From contig NZ_LJGT01000040.1 in NCBI RefSeq assembly GCF_001751365.1, positions 1,035,696-1,099,695 of the forward strand: a DNA stretch of 64,000 nt, written 5' to 3'. This document shows, one piece after another, positions 25,461-33,744 of the stretch. The notes beneath the pieces were generated by a model that saw only the letters and a program-made list of their open reading frames with translations, had not been told where the DNA came from and did not search any database. A program made the translations under genes and the position numbers. Position 1 is the first letter of the stretch. Each line of letters starts with the position of its first letter. The DNA comes from Streptomyces abyssalis. GTDB lineage: Bacteria > Actinomycetota > Actinomycetes > Streptomycetales > Streptomycetaceae.

Positions 25461-25871
25461 CGTGTCGAACCTTTCAACATTGCTTGCGTCGCAGAGGCCG
25501 GAAAGGCGTAGTACGCCGAGTTCCGAATCCCCGGCGCGTGCGACCGAGAGCAATTGTTAAAGGCTCCGAAAACACAGCCCAAAAGTGTGACGTACTATCC
25601 CGGCTCGTTCTTCGCGGCACGCGCGGGGGTGCCGCGGGCGCCATACGGGCCCTCCTCGGCGCGGCGGGCGAAGGGTGCGGATATGCACTAAGCGCCGTCG
25701 TAAGTGATATGGGCCCTATGTCCGGAGTCACACGCGGGACGCCCGTGTTCACGGCCGGTGAGGGATTCTGCGCGGGGTGTCAGCGGTCCTCGCGGCACTC
25801 CGAGGGCTGCGGGAGCGTCATGCGTGCCCGGCCGCGCGCCCCTCGGGCTCTGCTTCCGGCCGTCTCAGGCC
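25461..25871. other. 411-bp gap: transglycosylase 5' region and kinase 3' region
   Basis: The right part follows the kinase stop codon. The left part should hold the promoter and leader of the transglycosylase-like gene on the minus strand; the least GC-rich patch, about 25548-25600 (with TTTAACAATTG on the minus strand), is the best promoter candidate. I looked for a ydaO-type c-di-AMP riboswitch, common before such genes, and could not identify its core. Confidence 0.45.
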
Positions 25872-27917
25872 TCAGCGCAGCCAGATCGTCACGCGCGAGC
25901 CACGCGGAGCCTCGTCCCCGCCCCCGGGCGACTGGCTGAAGACCTTGTTGCCGAAGAAGATCTTGCGCACGGTGACCTCGAAGCCCGCGTTCTCCAGCTT
26001 CTTGCGCGCCTGCTTCTGCTTCATGCCTTCCACCTCCGGGACGTCCACCGTGTCCTGGCCCTTGGAGATGGTGAGCGTGACGGTGTCGCCCTCGGCGGCG
26101 GGGGAGCCCTCCGCGGGCGTCTGGCGGGCGACGCTGCCCTCGTCCTCCTCCGAGAAGACGCGCTCGGGGGCGATGCGGACCTTCAGGCCCTCCTCCCGCA
26201 GGTCCTCCGTCGCGGAGTCCTCGTCGTCCCCGACGACGTCCGGCACGTCGACCGGTGCGCCCCTGGAGACGGTCAGGGCTACGGGCGAGCCGGGACGGCG
26301 CTCGCTGCCCGCGTCCGGCTCGCTCGCGATCACGGAGCCCCGCGGGGTGTCCTCGCTGAACTTCTGCCGCACCGTGCCGGCCTCCAGGCCGGCCGCCTTG
26401 AGCTTGCTCCGGGCCTCGGAGAGGGGCGTCCCCGCCAGGCCGGGCACCTTGACGATCTCAGGGCCGCGGGAGACGACGAGCGTGACGGTGCCGGTCCTGC
26501 GGATGCGGTCGCCCGGGTCCGGGTTCGACTCGATCACGTGGCCGCGCTCGACGCGCTCGCTGTGGTCCCGGGTGACCTTCACGTCGAGCCCGGAGTCGCC
26601 GAGGACTTTCCTGGCCTCCGACTCGGTCTTGTCCAGCACGGCCGGCGTCTGCGTGAACTGGCCGGAGTTGATGTACCAGACGCCCGTGCCCACCAGCAGC
26701 AACAGCATCGCCGTGAGAGTCACCAGGAAGACCCGTCCGCCGCCGCGCCGCCTTCCCGGTCCGCCGTCGTGCGCCGGTCCGCCGTCGCGCGGCGGTGCGG
26801 CGTAGCGGGCGGTGCGGTTCAGGTCGTCGTCGCCGTGGCCGTCTCCGGGGCCGTGGCCGTGCCCGTACTCGTGCATGGCCGCGGCCGGGCGCGGAAGAAC
26901 GCTGGTGCTCTCCTCGGGCCCCGCCGAGGGCCCGAACCCCGATCGCATGCGGCCCTCGCCCAGGGCGGTGCCCGCCGAGAGGACCTCGGCGAGGCCCGGC
27001 TGCGGGTCCTTCGCCCGCGGTGGGACGGAGTCCAGCTGTGCGGCGGTGAGGCGGGCCCGTACGTCGCGGGTCTCCGAGAGCATCGCGGCCGCGTCCTGAG
27101 GGCGGCCGTCCGCCGCGCGTGCCGTGGCCCGTGCGACCAGCGCGTCCAGCTCCGGCGCCAGGCCGGGCACGGCCGCCGACGGCGCGGGCATGTCCTCGTG
27201 CAGATGCTGGTAGAGGACCTGCGCCGGTGTGCCGCCGGCGTGAGGCTTCTCACCGGTGAGCATCTCGTAGAACATCACGCCGCACGCGTAGAGGTCCGTA
27301 CGGGTGTCGGCCGTGCCCTGCTCGATCTGTTCCGGGGCGAGGTACGAGACGGTGCCGAGGATGGTGTCGGATCCGACGGACGTCTGGCTGTCCACGGCCC
27401 TCACGAGGCCGAAGTCCGCGACCTTGACGCGGCCGTCGTCGCCGATCAGCACGTTCTCCGGCTTCATGTCGCGGTGGACCATGCCCGCGTGGTGCGCGGC
27501 CCCCAGCGCGGCCAGCATCGGCTCCAGCACGTCGAGGGCGACGCGCGGGCGCAGCGCGCCGCGGTCGCGCAGGACGTCCCGCAGCGTGCACCCGGAGACG
27601 TACTCCATGGCCAGGTAGACATAGGTCCCGTCGGTGCCCTGGTCGTAGACGCCGACCACGTTCGGGTGAGCGAGACGGGCGACGGACTTCGCCTCGCGGA
27701 TGAAGCGGTCGACGAAGGCGCTGTCGCCGGCCAGCGAGGGGTGCATGACCTTCAGGGCCAGCCGGCGGTCGAGGCGGGTGTCGACAGCGCGGTAGACCGT
27801 CGCCATGCCGCCGACGGCGATGCGTGACTCGACCCGGTACCGGCCGTCGAGCACCTGGCCGACCGGGGGCGTCTCCCCGGCGGGGCCGGAGGAGGAGTCC
27901 TGAAGGCTCGTATCCAT
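25872..27917 (-). CDS. PASTA-domain Ser/Thr protein kinase (PknB-like)
   Basis: A 681-residue membrane kinase. The catalytic domain spans residues 25-290: glycine-rich AVGGMATVYRA, Lys56 in LALKVM, HRDMKPEN with Asp149, DFGLVR (167-169) and GTVSYLAPEQ. A disordered juxtamembrane stretch with Gly/His repeats follows, then one transmembrane helix (VFLVTLTAMLLLLVGTGVWY) and four extracellular PASTA repeats that would sense muropeptides or lipid II. It likely controls wall growth and division. The ATG at 27917 starts the family N-terminus. A nearly pure purine tract (minus strand) lies in its 5' region. In S. coelicolor a PASTA kinase sits here (SCO2110 by recall). Confidence 0.93.
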   Translation of the reverse strand: MDTSLQDSSSGPAGETPPVGQVLDGRYRVESRIAVGGMATVYRAVDTRLDRRLALKVMHPSLAGDSAFVDRFIREAKSVARLAHPNVVGVYDQGTDGTYVYLAMEYVSGCTLRDVLRDRGALRPRVALDVLEPMLAALGAAHHAGMVHRDMKPENVLIGDDGRVKVADFGLVRAVDSQTSVGSDTILGTVSYLAPEQIEQGTADTRTDLYACGVMFYEMLTGEKPHAGGTPAQVLYQHLHEDMPAPSAAVPGLAPELDALVARATARAADGRPQDAAAMLSETRDVRARLTAAQLDSVPPRAKDPQPGLAEVLSAGTALGEGRMRSGFGPSAGPEESTSVLPRPAAAMHEYGHGHGPGDGHGDDDLNRTARYAAPPRDGGPAHDGGPGRRRGGGRVFLVTLTAMLLLLVGTGVWYINSGQFTQTPAVLDKTESEARKVLGDSGLDVKVTRDHSERVERGHVIESNPDPGDRIRRTGTVTLVVSRGPEIVKVPGLAGTPLSEARSKLKAAGLEAGTVRQKFSEDTPRGSVIASEPDAGSERRPGSPVALTVSRGAPVDVPDVVGDDEDSATEDLREEGLKVRIAPERVFSEEDEGSVARQTPAEGSPAAEGDTVTLTISKGQDTVDVPEVEGMKQKQARKKLENAGFEVTVRKIFFGNKVFSQSPGGGDEAPRGSRVTIWLR

Positions 27918-28120
27918 CGACGAAGAGTCTACGAGTCATCCCGGTGACGAAAATCCGTGGTGCGCCATGCGGTGGGCGATACGGCCGAATGACAAGGTGA
28001 ATCATCCGCATCATCCGGTATGCGCCCGTTATGCCCTGTTCGGGACCTTGGTCGGTAACAGAGCCCGGGCGGCTCGCCGGGACGTGTGGACTTTCCGGTT
28101 CCGGCCGCCGTATCTCCGGA

Positions 28121-28204
28121 CCTCTTTCCCTTTTCCCTCTTCGTTCCCGCCTTCTCCTCTCTGTTCTTCCCTTTCTTCTTTCTTCCCGCTTCCACCCGCT
28201 CTCC
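28121..28204 (-). other. Polypyrimidine/polypurine tract upstream of the kinase gene
   Basis: About 84 nt are more than 90% pyrimidine on the plus strand (only about seven purines), so the kinase leader strand is almost pure A/G. It also has far lower GC than the surroundings. It lies between the thiG terminator and the kinase start (27917) within a 341-bp gap. No gene is supported: an 88-codon minus frame across it looks like composition only. Confidence 0.7.
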
Positions 28205-28240
28205 GAATTGCCCCGTCCGGGACTTCCGTCCTTTCGCGCT

Positions 28241-28258
28241 CCGGGACCTTCGTCCCGG
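28241..28258 (-). terminator. Terminator after thiG
   Basis: CCGGGAC at 28241-28247 pairs with GTCCCGG at 28252-28258 around a CTTC loop, directly after the thiG stop codon. It should end the thiO-thiS-thiG transcript. Confidence 0.6.
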
Positions 28259-29149
28259 TCAGCCGAAGGCCGGGCGCTCCGGGTCGAGCGCGGCCACGCC
28301 CTCCACCGGGGAGGACGCCTCCGCGAAGTGACGGCGCGGGATGCGGCCCGCGCGTGCGGCCAGGCGGCCCGACGCGACCGCGTGCCGCATCGCCTCGGCC
28401 ATCAGAGCGGGTTCCTGCGCCCTGGTCACGGCGGAGGCGAGCATCACGGCGGCACAGCCCAGCTCCATGGCGAAGGCGACGTCCGAGGCCGTCCCGGCGC
28501 CCGCGTCGAGGACGACGGGCACCCCGGCGCGCTCGGTGATCAGCTGGAAGTTGTGCGGATTGCGGATGCCGAGGCCGGAGCCGATGGGGGAGCCCAGCGG
28601 CATGACGGCAGCACAGCCGGCGTCCTCCAGCTTCCGTGCCAGAACGGGGTCGTCGTTCGTGTACGGCAGCACGGTGAAGCCGTCGTCGACCAGCGTCTCG
28701 GCCGCGTCGAGGAGTTCGACGGGATCGGGCAGCAGCGTGCGCTCGTCGGCGATGACTTCGAGCTTCACCCAGTCGGTGCCGAGCGCCTCCCTGGCCAGCC
28801 GGGCGGTGAGTACGGCCTCACCGGCCGTGTAGCAGCCCGCCGTGTTCGGCAGTACCGCGATGCCGTGCCTCTCCAGCACGGACAGCACGGAGCCCTGAAC
28901 GGCCGGGTCGAGGCGGCGCATCGCGACCGTCGTGAGTTCCGTCCCGGAGGCGACCAGCGAGCGTTCCATGACGTCGAGGCTCGGCGCTCCGCCCGTACCC
29001 ATGATCAGCCGGGAGCCGAAGGCGCGGTCGCCGATGACGAGCGGGTCCTCCACGGCGGAGCCGGAGGGGGACGGGGCGGCCGCGTACGGGACGGACGGGG
29101 ACGTGTGCGGTTCGGGCTGCGGTGTGGTGTGGACCGCGGTGCCGGTCAT
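28259..29149 (-). CDS. thiG: Thiazole synthase
   Basis: A 296-residue TIM-barrel enzyme that builds the thiazole phosphate of thiamine from 1-deoxyxylulose 5-phosphate, dehydroglycine and ThiS thiocarboxylate. FGSRLIMGTGG, the Schiff-base Lys129 in WVKLEVIADE, NDDPVLARKLEDAGCAAVMP, GLGIRNPHN and VVLDAGAGTASDVAFAMELG are family hallmarks. An N-terminal ~32-residue Pro/Ser-rich extension precedes the usual start. The ATG at 29149 is preceded by GGAGG and lies 5 bp after thiS, so it is translated from the same mRNA as thiO and thiS, under the upstream TPP riboswitch. The C-terminus reads through to a short tail after the barrel. Confidence 0.95.
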   Translation of the reverse strand: MTGTAVHTTPQPEPHTSPSVPYAAAPSPSGSAVEDPLVIGDRAFGSRLIMGTGGAPSLDVMERSLVASGTELTTVAMRRLDPAVQGSVLSVLERHGIAVLPNTAGCYTAGEAVLTARLAREALGTDWVKLEVIADERTLLPDPVELLDAAETLVDDGFTVLPYTNDDPVLARKLEDAGCAAVMPLGSPIGSGLGIRNPHNFQLITERAGVPVVLDAGAGTASDVAFAMELGCAAVMLASAVTRAQEPALMAEAMRHAVASGRLAARAGRIPRRHFAEASSPVEGVAALDPERPAFG

Positions 29150-29154
29150 AAGGA

Positions 29155-29448
29155 TCAGCCTCCTTGGACTGCGGTCAGTACCTCGATGCGGTCGCCGTCG
29201 GCCAGTCGTGTCCGGGGCCATTCGCCCCGTGGCACGACGGCCTCGTTGACGGCCGCGGCCACACCCGAGGGTGCGGACGTGAGGCCCGCCACGAGCTGGT
29301 CGAGGGTGGAGCCGGACGGGACGTCGCGGGAGTCGCCGTTCACGGACACGGAGACGGTCGCGGTGCTCACGGCACCCGCCGCACCTGCGCAACCCGCTGA
29401 ACCCGCGCCGTCCGCGCCGTACGGTGCGTCTGAGGGGACGGTCGTCAT
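29155..29448 (-). CDS. thiS: Sulfur carrier protein ThiS
   Basis: A 97-residue ubiquitin-like sulfur carrier ending in the required Gly-Gly (LTAVQGG), which is thiocarboxylated and donates sulfur to ThiG. The conserved core begins VSVSVNGDSRDVPSGSTLDQ. The chosen ATG overlaps the thiO stop codon as ATGA, a classic coupling arrangement, but it adds a 26-residue Ala/Gly-rich extension. A GTG at 29370 would give a standard 71-residue ThiS but has only a weak ribosome site. Operon order is thiO-thiS-thiG. Confidence 0.9.
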   Translation of the reverse strand: MTTVPSDAPYGADGAGSAGCAGAAGAVSTATVSVSVNGDSRDVPSGSTLDQLVAGLTSAPSGVAAAVNEAVVPRGEWPRTRLADGDRIEVLTAVQGG

Positions 29449-30695
29449 GCTGAACGCTCCTGTGGCTCGCTTCCGGAGAGGACACCCGCCGCTTCGGGGA
29501 CGGAACCGCCGAACCGCCGGGGAGTGAACGGCCGGACCTGCTCGGGGAGTTCACCCGTCGCCAGCAGTTCGCCCATCGCGTCACCGGTGACGGGCGTGAG
29601 CAGCACGCCGTTGCGGTAGTGGCCGGCGGCCAGATGGAGGTCCGGCAGCGCCGTCGGCCCCAGCAGCGGCGCGTTGTCGGGGGAGGCCGGGCGCAGGCCC
29701 GCGGTGGTCTCGGTCAGCGGCAGTTCGGTGAGGCCGGGCGTGAGTTCGTGCGCGTCGCGCAGCAGTTCGTAGACGCCGCCCGCCGTGACTGTCGTGTCCC
29801 AGCCCATCTCCTCACTCGTCGCGCCGATCACCAGTTCGCCGTTGGCGCGCGGCACCAGATAGATGTTCCCGCCGCGCACGATCGCCCGGACGGTGCGGGA
29901 GAGGAACGGTCCGTACGCGGTCGTCTGCGGCATGCGCAGCCGCACCACCTGGCCCTTGACCGGCCTTACGGGCGGCAGGAGTTCGGGCGGCACGCCCTCC
30001 AGACGGGAGGCCCAGGAGCCCGTCGCCAGTACGGTCTGGCCGGCTTCGACCGTCGTACCGTCGTCGAGCGTCACCCCTGCGGCGCGCCCGCCGGTGACCG
30101 TGAGACGCAGCGCCGCGGCCCGCCGGAAGGTCACGCCCGCGCGCTCACAGGCGAGCAGCAGCGCCGTCGCGAGCCGTCGCGGGTCGGCCTGGTGGTCACC
30201 GTCGACGCGCAGCCCGCCCCGTACGGACGGAGAGAGCATCGGCTCCAGGCGGCGGCAATCCCGCCCCGTGAGCCACTGCGATTCGAGCCCGCAACGCCCC
30301 TGCAGCGCGTGCAGTTCACGCAGGTGCGCACGGTCGTCCGCGTCGAGAGCGACGGAGAGCGTCCCGCAGGAGCGGTAGCCGATGTCCTGACCGCTCGCCT
30401 CCTCCAGTTCCGCCGCGAAGTCCGGATAGCGGGCGGCGGAGGCGAGGTTGAGCGCGAGCAGCGCCTCCTCGCCGTAATGGAGTTCGGTGACGGCGGCGAG
30501 CATTCCGGCCGCCACCCGCGCGGCGCCGCCGCCCGGTGCGGGGTCGACGACCGTGGTGTCCAGCCCGCGACGGGCCGCCTGCCAGGCGGTGACGAGGCCG
30601 ATGATGCCGCCGCCGACGACGGCCACGTCGGCGTGTGTCCGCCCGCCGGAATCACGCTGTGCGCGCGTGGTCGGGTGTGTGCTGCCGGGACGCAT
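29445..30695 (-). CDS. thiO: Glycine oxidase ThiO
   Basis: A 416-residue FAD-dependent oxidase of the DAO family that converts glycine to the imine used by ThiG. The N-terminal Rossmann motif is VAVVGGGIIGLVTAWQAARR; later blocks include YRSCGTLSVALD, KGQVVRLRMP, YLVPRANGELVIGATSEEMG and GHYRNGVLLTPVTG. The first ~20 residues are an extra hydrophilic leader. The ATG at 30695 is preceded by AGGGAGGAG that lies at the 3' edge of the TPP riboswitch, so translation initiation is likely controlled by thiamine pyrophosphate. Its stop codon overlaps the thiS start. Confidence 0.94.
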   Translation of the reverse strand: MRPGSTHPTTRAQRDSGGRTHADVAVVGGGIIGLVTAWQAARRGLDTTVVDPAPGGGAARVAAGMLAAVTELHYGEEALLALNLASAARYPDFAAELEEASGQDIGYRSCGTLSVALDADDRAHLRELHALQGRCGLESQWLTGRDCRRLEPMLSPSVRGGLRVDGDHQADPRRLATALLLACERAGVTFRRAAALRLTVTGGRAAGVTLDDGTTVEAGQTVLATGSWASRLEGVPPELLPPVRPVKGQVVRLRMPQTTAYGPFLSRTVRAIVRGGNIYLVPRANGELVIGATSEEMGWDTTVTAGGVYELLRDAHELTPGLTELPLTETTAGLRPASPDNAPLLGPTALPDLHLAAGHYRNGVLLTPVTGDAMGELLATGELPEQVRPFTPRRFGGSVPEAAGVLSGSEPQERSA

Positions 30696-30705
30696 GAGAA
30701 AGCTG

Positions 30706-30792
30706 CTCCTCCCTTCGCCGGAATGACCCGGATCAGGTTCGTACGGTCGGAGGCCGCAGCCTCCCTCTCAGTCCGGTGCGCCGGACTCCCGC
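30706..30792 (-). promoter_or_regulatory. TPP riboswitch (THI element) of thiO-thiS-thiG
   Basis: Read on the minus strand the region has CTGAGAGGGAGGC (CTGAGA at 30766-30771), then CGAACCTGATCCGGGTCATT (ACCTGATC at 30731-30738), then CCGGCGAAGGGAGG. These are the two conserved TPP-binding cores and closing stem. The ribosome site of thiO overlaps the 3' end, implying control of translation by sequestration. Confidence 0.95.
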
Positions 30793-30970
30793 GTATGCCA
30801 TGTCGTGTTGTGCGGCACCGGCGACGGGCGCCGAAGGGCCGTTGCCGTGGCTGACGGTGCCGGACCGTGCCCGGCTCGCCGTGCCGCTGTCCGCCAGCGT
30901 ACTGCGCCGCCGCGGCTGTGTGACCGGCAGCGGCAGCGGCGACCGCTCCGGAGCGTTCCCCGCGCCGTCC

Positions 30971-30976
30971 TAGGAT
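30971..30976 (+). promoter_or_regulatory. Putative -10 box (TAGGAT) for the ferredoxin-reductase-like gene
   Basis: TAGGAT ends 6 nt before the GTG start and closely matches the consensus TANNNT. A leaderless mRNA is likely. Confidence 0.5.
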
Positions 30977-30982
30977 GATCGG

Positions 30983-32215
30983 GTGGGCGACAGTCGGAGC
31001 GAACAGCGGGTCGTTGTCGTCGGTGCGGGGATGGCCGGCGTACAGACGGCCGTGCAACTGCGTGAGCAGGGATGGCCGGGAGGTATCCGGCTGATCGGGA
31101 GCGAGCACCATCAGCCGTACGACCGGCCGCCGTTGTCCAAGGCGGTACTGCTCGGCAAGAGCGAGGACGCCGCGTTCGACGTCGACTTCGCCTCTCTCGG
31201 CACCGACTTGGAGCTGGGCCGGGAGATCACCGGACTGCGCACCGCCGAACGCATGCTGGAGACCGCCGCGGGCACCGTGGGCTACGACCATCTCGTCATC
31301 GCGACGGGGGCGGAACCCGTGGCCCTGCCCGGCAGCGAGGGCGTTCGCGGCGTCCGTCTGCTGCGCACCCTGGACGACGCGGCCCGGCTGCGGCCCGTAC
31401 TGGCGGCGCGGGGCGAGGTCGTCGTGGTCGGAGCCGGCTGGATCGGCGCCGAGTTCACCACCGCGGCACGGGAGGCGGGCTGCGCCGTCACCGTCGTGGA
31501 GGCCGCGGGGCAGCCGCTTCCGGGGGCGCTGCCGCCCGAGGTCGCGGTCCACATGCGCGACTGGTACGAGCAGAGCGGCGCGCGGCTGCGTACGGGCGTC
31601 GCCGTGCGCTCGGTGGAGCGCGGCGGGGTGCTGCTGGCCGACGGCACAAGGCTGCGGGCCGACGCCGTCGTCGTGGGCATCGGCTCGCGTCCCGCGACGG
31701 GCTGGCTCGCGGGCTCGGGCATCGAGCTGGGCGGCGACGGGGGAGTGCTCGCGGACGAGTGGCTGCGCACCTCGGCCCCGCACGTGTACGCGGTCGGCGA
31801 CTGTGCCTCTTTTCCCTCCGCCCGGTACGGCGAACGGCTGCTCGTGCACCACTGGGACAACGCGCTGCAGGGGCCGCGCGTCGTGGCCGCCAACATCATC
31901 GCCGCGACGCTGCCGGACGGCGAGGCGGAGCTGGCGGTCCACGACCCGGTGCCCTACTTCTGGTCGGAGCAGTTCGGCCGCTTCATCCAGTACGCGGGAC
32001 ACCAGACGGGCGGGGACGAACTGGTCTGGCGCGGTGACCCGGGCGAAGCGGCCTGGTCCGTCTGCTGGCTGCGTGAGGGAGCCCTCACGGCGCTGCTCGC
32101 CGTCGGCCGGCCCCGCGACCTGGCCCAGGGCAGAAGGCTGATCGAGCGGGGTGCGGCGGTCGAGCGGGAGCGGGTGGCGGACGCGGCGGTGGCGCTGAAG
32201 AAGGCCGTCCGCTGA
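30983..32215 (+). CDS. FAD/NAD(P)-dependent ferredoxin reductase-like protein
   Basis: A 410-residue two-dinucleotide-fold flavoprotein of the ferredoxin/rubredoxin reductase group. FAD site VVVVGAGMAGVQTAVQLREQ, then YDRPPLSKAVLLG; NAD(P) site VVVVGAGWIGAEFTTAAREA; second FAD block VYAVGDCASFPS; and a C-terminal reductase domain (HHWDNALQGPRVVAANI). It would pass electrons from NAD(P)H to a ferredoxin, for a P450 or a similar partner, though none is adjacent. The GTG at 30983 is 6 nt after a TAGGAT -10, so no Shine-Dalgarno is expected. It is divergent from the thiamine operon; a link to thiamine synthesis is not evident. Confidence 0.88.
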   Translation: MGDSRSEQRVVVVGAGMAGVQTAVQLREQGWPGGIRLIGSEHHQPYDRPPLSKAVLLGKSEDAAFDVDFASLGTDLELGREITGLRTAERMLETAAGTVGYDHLVIATGAEPVALPGSEGVRGVRLLRTLDDAARLRPVLAARGEVVVVGAGWIGAEFTTAAREAGCAVTVVEAAGQPLPGALPPEVAVHMRDWYEQSGARLRTGVAVRSVERGGVLLADGTRLRADAVVVGIGSRPATGWLAGSGIELGGDGGVLADEWLRTSAPHVYAVGDCASFPSARYGERLLVHHWDNALQGPRVVAANIIAATLPDGEAELAVHDPVPYFWSEQFGRFIQYAGHQTGGDELVWRGDPGEAAWSVCWLREGALTALLAVGRPRDLAQGRRLIERGAAVERERVADAAVALKKAVR

Positions 32216-32240
32216 CGGCGGACACGGGCCGGTGCCAAAG

Positions 32241-32258
32241 GCCGCCCGGCAGGGCGGC
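32241..32258 (+). terminator. Hairpin after the ferredoxin-reductase-like gene
   Basis: GCCGCCC (32241-32247) pairs with GGGCGGC (32252-32258), loop GGCA, 26 bp after the stop codon. Confidence 0.55.
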
Positions 32259-32396
32259 GGCAGGGCGGTGGCGGTGGGCCGCGGAACGCACCGGCGGCCG
32301 GCCGGGGCCGGCGGACGACCTCGGATGACGTGCTGAGGACGGACTTGTGGCGGCCGCACAGTAGTGACTGTCACAGCGGGATGGCACGCTGGTGGC

Positions 32397-32762
32397 GTGA
32401 CAGAGATTGATGCAAAGACCGATGCTCTCGTCCCTTCCTGGCTCACTCTCCCCGACGTCGCCGAAAAGCTGGACGTCCCGGTGACCCGCGCCCGCCAGCT
32501 GGTCAAGGAGGGCCAGCTGATCGCGGTCCGCAGAGGGGAGGAGCGCACCTTGCAGGTCCCGGCGGACTTCATCGGCTCCGGCCGCATCGTGAAGGGCCTG
32601 GTCGGCACGATCACGCTCCTCAAGGACGACGGCTTCAGCGACCAGGAGATGCTGGAGTGGCTCTTCACCGAGGACGAGAGCCTGCCCGGCACCCCGGCCC
32701 AGGCCCTGCGTGAGAACCGCGGGACAGAGGTGAAGCGGCGGGCCCAGGCACTCGCCGTGTGA
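32397..32762 (+). CDS. Rv2175c-family DNA-binding protein
   Basis: A 121-residue protein matching mycobacterial Rv2175c, a winged helix-turn-helix DNA-binding protein that is phosphorylated by the PASTA-less kinase PknL. Visible: SWLTLPDVAEKLDVPVTRAR (helix-turn-helix), GQLIAVRRGEERTLQVPADF (wing) and KGLVGTITLLKDDGFSDQEM with the C-terminal helices. The N-terminus contains Thr and Ser residues (EIDAKTDALVPS) where the mycobacterial protein is phosphorylated. GTG 32397 is chosen; a start 33 bp upstream lacks support. A PASTA kinase gene lies 4.5 kb away, rather than next door as in M. tuberculosis. Targets are unknown. Confidence 0.84.
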   Translation: MTEIDAKTDALVPSWLTLPDVAEKLDVPVTRARQLVKEGQLIAVRRGEERTLQVPADFIGSGRIVKGLVGTITLLKDDGFSDQEMLEWLFTEDESLPGTPAQALRENRGTEVKRRAQALAV

Positions 32763-33063
32763 TTTCCGGCACAGCACGGATCACGGCACCGCCTCAACCG
32801 CCGTACCTCACAAGAGCCGCGCCGCACGCGGCGCCGCATCACGCAACGGACGCCACGGACCGGACCCACGAGCCGGAACAGGCAGGGCCCTAAGGCGGGG
32901 CCCAGGGCCGGACGTTCCGGCCCAGGGCCGGACGACCGGCCGGACCCGCCGGCTGGACCGGCCGGGCACCTGGTGTCACACCGCACACATCCACCTGCGT
33001 GCGGGCCCGCCGCAGCGCCTGCTGCGCCGGGCCCGCACGCCCTCGTCCCGGGGGACGTCCCTC
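32763..33063. other. 301-bp gap before thiE with strong inverted repeats
   Basis: It contains GC-rich self-complementary stretches around 32895-32975 (for example GGGCCGGACGTTCCGGCCC) and a nested hairpin at 32997-33040. I see no coding sequence, no TPP riboswitch core and no clear promoter. Confidence 0.5.
32997..33040 (+). promoter_or_regulatory. Nested hairpin immediately upstream of thiE
   Basis: GCGTGCGGGCCC (32997-33008) is an exact inverted match to GGGCCCGCACGC (33029-33040), and the loop holds a second stem GCAGC/GCTGC. It ends 23 nt before the thiE ATG. It could be an attenuator, an RNA-stability element or a terminator of upstream transcription. Confidence 0.55.
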
Positions 33064-33744
33064 ATGAGCACCACCAACGCCCGCCGTCTGCTCGCCGGCG
33101 CCCGGCTGTATCTGTGCACCGACGCGCGCAAGGAGCAGGGCGACCTGCCGGAGTTCCTCGACGCGGTCCTCCGCGGCGGCGTCGACATCGTCCAGTTGCG
33201 CGACAAGACCATGGAGGCCGCCGAGGAGCTGGAACACCTCTCGGTCTTCGCGGACGCCTGCCGGCGCCACGGGAAGCTGCTCGCCGTCAACGACCGTGCG
33301 GACGTCGCGCACGCCGCGGGCTCCGACGTGCTCCACCTGGGCCAGGGGGATCTGCCCGTACCCGCCGCCCGTGCGCTCCTCGGCGAGGACGTCCTCATAG
33401 GCCGCTCCACGCACGCCGTGGCGGAGGTCGACGCCGCGACGGCCGAGCCCGGCGTGGACTACTTCTGCACCGGCCCCTGCTGGCCGACCCCCACCAAGCC
33501 GGGCCGCCACGCCCCCGGCCTGGATCTCGTGAGGTACACGGCGTCGCGGGCCACGGAGCGTCCCTGGTTCGCCATCGGCGGCATCGACGCCGCCAACCTG
33601 GACGAGGTGCTCGACGCCGGCGCCAGGCGCGTCGTCGTCGTACGCGTCCTGACCGCCGCCGATGATCCGGAGGGCGCCGCGGCCGGGCTGGCCGTGCGGC
33701 TCCGGGAGCGGGCCGCGGCGGACGGGCCCGGTTTGGCCCGCTGA
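33064..33744 (+). CDS. thiE: Thiamine phosphate synthase
   Basis: A 226-residue TIM-barrel enzyme coupling hydroxymethylpyrimidine pyrophosphate with thiazole phosphate to form thiamine phosphate. Motifs: VDIVQLRDK, LLAVNDRADVAHAAGSDVLH, LGQGDLPV, GRSTH, GPCWPTPTKPG (the T-x-T-K phosphate loop) and FAIGGID. The ATG at 33064 is 19-24 nt after a strong hairpin with GGGGGA as ribosome site. It is separated from the thiO-S-G operon by two unrelated genes and shows no TPP riboswitch of its own, so its regulation may depend on the hairpin. Confidence 0.94.
   Translation: MSTTNARRLLAGARLYLCTDARKEQGDLPEFLDAVLRGGVDIVQLRDKTMEAAEELEHLSVFADACRRHGKLLAVNDRADVAHAAGSDVLHLGQGDLPVPAARALLGEDVLIGRSTHAVAEVDAATAEPGVDYFCTGPCWPTPTKPGRHAPGLDLVRYTASRATERPWFAIGGIDAANLDEVLDAGARRVVVVRVLTAADDPEGAAAGLAVRLRERAAADGPGLAR

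Noticed and set aside
25461..25740. c-di-AMP (ydaO) riboswitch before the transglycosylase-like gene
   Set aside because: This class of gene often has one, but the conserved core and pseudoknot sequences could not be identified by eye. A covariance-model search would settle it.
27929..28195. 88-codon minus-strand frame rich in Lys/Arg/Glu
   Set aside because: It follows directly from the polypurine tract; codon positions show no coding bias and it has no plausible homologue that I recognise.
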